From Mucilaginibacter corticis (GTDB lineage: Bacteria > Bacteroidota > Bacteroidia > Sphingobacteriales > Sphingobacteriaceae), in assembly GCF_007558865.1 (NCBI RefSeq), contig NZ_VLPK01000002.1:682001-746000 (forward strand): a stretch of 64,000 bases of DNA, written 5' to 3'. The stretch's first letter is position 1; each line of letters begins with the position of its first letter. Under the pieces are notes generated by a model, which worked only from the letters and a program-made list of their open reading frames with translations, was not told the DNA's origin and made no database searches. The position numbers were made by a program, and so were the translations under genes. This document shows, piece after piece, positions 62,661-64,000 of this stretch.

Positions 62661-64000
62661 ATGGGAAAAGTAACAGGATTTCAGGAGTATGACAGGAAAA
62701 TGCCTGAAAAATTATCGCCTGCAGAACGTGTAAAAAACTATAACGAATTTGAAAGTTTATATTCTGACGAGGAGTTAAATAAACAATCTGCACGCTGTAT
62801 GGATTGTGGTATACCTTTTTGTCATTCAGGTTGCCCGCTGGGTAATGTTATCCCTGAATTTAATGACGCGGTGTACAATAAAAAATGGGAAGATGCCTAC
62901 AAAATCCTGGCGTCAACCAATAATTTCCCTGAGTTTACCGGCCGTATTTGCCCGGCTCCATGCGAATCTGCTTGTGTGTTAGGCATTAACAAACCACCGG
63001 TAGCTATTGAAGAGATAGAGAAACATATCATTGAGATAGCTTACCAAAAAAACCTGGTTAAACCGGTTGCTCCCTTAGTTAAAACGGGTAAAAAGGTTGC
63101 CATTGTTGGTTCAGGCCCTGCAGGCTTAGCTGCCGCGGCGCAATTAAGCAAAGCCGGCCACGAAGTGACCTTATATGAGCGCGATGATAAGATCGGTGGC
63201 TTATTGCGTTACGGTATCCCTGATTTCAAGATGGAAAAATGGATCATTGATCGCAGGATGGAGATCATGGAGAAAGACGGCGTGATCTTTAAAACCAATA
63301 CCGAAATAGGTAAAGATATTCCTGCTGATGAGTTGGTGCGTAATAATGACGCGGTAGTTTTAACCGGTGGTTCAACCATCCCTCGCGATCTGCCGATACC
63401 CGGCCGTGAGTTAAAAGGGATTCATTTCGCGATGGACTTTTTAAAGCAGCAAAACAAGCGTGTGGGTAATTCGCCTATTACTGCTGATGATATCCTGGCT
63501 ACAGGTAAAGACGTAGTAGTTATTGGTGGTGGTGATACCGGCTCTGACTGTGTTGGTACATCAAACCGCCAGAATGCAAAATCTATAAAGCAGTTTGAGG
63601 TGATGTTTCAGCCGCCTGAAAAACGTACCCAACACATGCCATGGCCAACTTACCCTATGGTGTTAAAAGTTACCAGCTCGCACGAAGAAGGTGTTGAACG
63701 CCACTGGGGTATCAATACCAAAGAGTTTATAGGCGATGAAAACGGCGAACTAAAAGCTTTGCGAATTGCTGACGTAGAATGGGAGACTGACTTTTTAGGT
63801 CGCCCTACCAAGTTTACCGAAGTTGAAGGTTCTGAGCGTGAGATACCTTGCCAGCGTGTATTCCTTGCAATGGGTTTCCTTAACCCGCAATATGTGGGCA
63901 TGTTAGAGAGCCTGGGCGTTGAGCTTGACGCACGTAAAAATGTTAATGCCAAAGAAGGTGTTTACCGTACCAACGTAGGTAAAGTGTTTGCAGCAGGCGA
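62661..64000 (+). CDS. gltD: Glutamate synthase small subunit, 3' end cut by the window
   Basis: 446 codons visible, open at the window end; GltD is usually about 480-490 aa, so only the last 40 or so are missing. N-terminal double 4Fe-4S region: CMDCGIPFCHSGCPLGN and RICPAPCESACV. FAD motif VAIVGSGPAGLAAAAQL near 145 and the second dinucleotide motif VVVIGGGDTGSDCVGT near 285 are visible. It supplies electrons from NAD(P)H to GltB. Start ATG 62661 lies 5 bp after gltB, one operon. Confidence 0.95.
   Translation, partial: MGKVTGFQEYDRKMPEKLSPAERVKNYNEFESLYSDEELNKQSARCMDCGIPFCHSGCPLGNVIPEFNDAVYNKKWEDAYKILASTNNFPEFTGRICPAPCESACVLGINKPPVAIEEIEKHIIEIAYQKNLVKPVAPLVKTGKKVAIVGSGPAGLAAAAQLSKAGHEVTLYERDDKIGGLLRYGIPDFKMEKWIIDRRMEIMEKDGVIFKTNTEIGKDIPADELVRNNDAVVLTGGSTIPRDLPIPGRELKGIHFAMDFLKQQNKRVGNSPITADDILATGKDVVVIGGGDTGSDCVGTSNRQNAKSIKQFEVMFQPPEKRTQHMPWPTYPMVLKVTSSHEEGVERHWGINTKEFIGDENGELKALRIADVEWETDFLGRPTKFTEVEGSEREIPCQRVFLAMGFLNPQYVGMLESLGVELDARKNVNAKEGVYRTNVGKVFAAG

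Overview
The window looks like chromosome of a Bacteroidota bacterium of the Sphingobacteriaceae type (Mucilaginibacter/Pedobacter-like). This rests on TAnnTTTG-type -7 promoter boxes instead of Shine-Dalgarno-led starts, the family make-up (planctomycete-type cytochromes, ABC permease fused to an M1 peptidase, paired FtsX-type permease, LuxC-like reductase beside a ferredoxin) and the protein sequences. It is mostly core chromosome: no prophage, CRISPR or intact IS element is visible. One small nuclease-bearing element sits inside the his operon.

Layout. 116-7112: a four-gene run for exported oxidoreduction (planctomycete cytochrome/DUF1549/DUF1553 lipoprotein, Tat-type DUF1501 protein, beta-propeller protein, membrane c-type cytochrome). 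7214-9580: small membrane coiled-coil protein, PAS histidine kinase, small HTH protein. 9841-12913: exported phosphoesterase overlapping a di-haem peroxidase. 13027-18617: ABC ATPase plus permease/M1 peptidase, HAD hydrolase, tRNA-Ser. 18724-22257 (minus): PASTA protein, rhodanese, MltG, thioesterase and YihY. 22380-28718: ddl, small enzymes, rpsO-pnp. 28900-34421: MacB/FtsX-like permease, rpe, serC, serA. 34491-39933: M1 peptidase, then a compact three-gene set (divergent Lgt-like protein, Tes/COG1964-like radical SAM enzyme, small membrane protein), then a Ppx/GppA phosphatase. 40095-47402: nucleoside hydrolase, dnaJ, grpE, ftsE-like ATPase, LuxC-like reductase, ferredoxin, NlpC/P60 protein, WD40 protein. 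47479-55423 (minus): complete histidine operon hisG-D-C-B-H-A-F-IE with its own promoter and a His-rich leader peptide. 55500-57638: membrane glycosyltransferase-like protein and gmhB. 58132-64000: gltB and the start of gltD.

How parts work together. The his operon carries all ten activities from PRPP to histidine, and glutamate synthase next door supplies the nitrogen donor pool. A short ORF upstream of hisG has seven His codons among twenty and ends in a perfect hairpin, which suggests histidine-responsive attenuation. Inside the operon the hisA-hisF spacer has been replaced by a 433-bp unit with GC-rich terminal inverted repeats that carries a DUF559 (Vsr-like) nuclease gene. That gene reads in frame through the repeat into hisF, so HisF can apparently be made only as a nuclease-HisF fusion.

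A second theme is the spacers. Many gaps between co-directional genes (rpe, serA, grpE-dnaJ, luxC-like, hisIE, hisB-hisH, hisG-hisD) are almost entirely filled by imperfect inverted repeats built from short reiterated words. Stop or start codons of the flanking genes often lie inside the repeat arms. The best candidates for undescribed biology are the nuclease-hisF element, the spacer repeats, and the Lgt-like/Tes-like operon.
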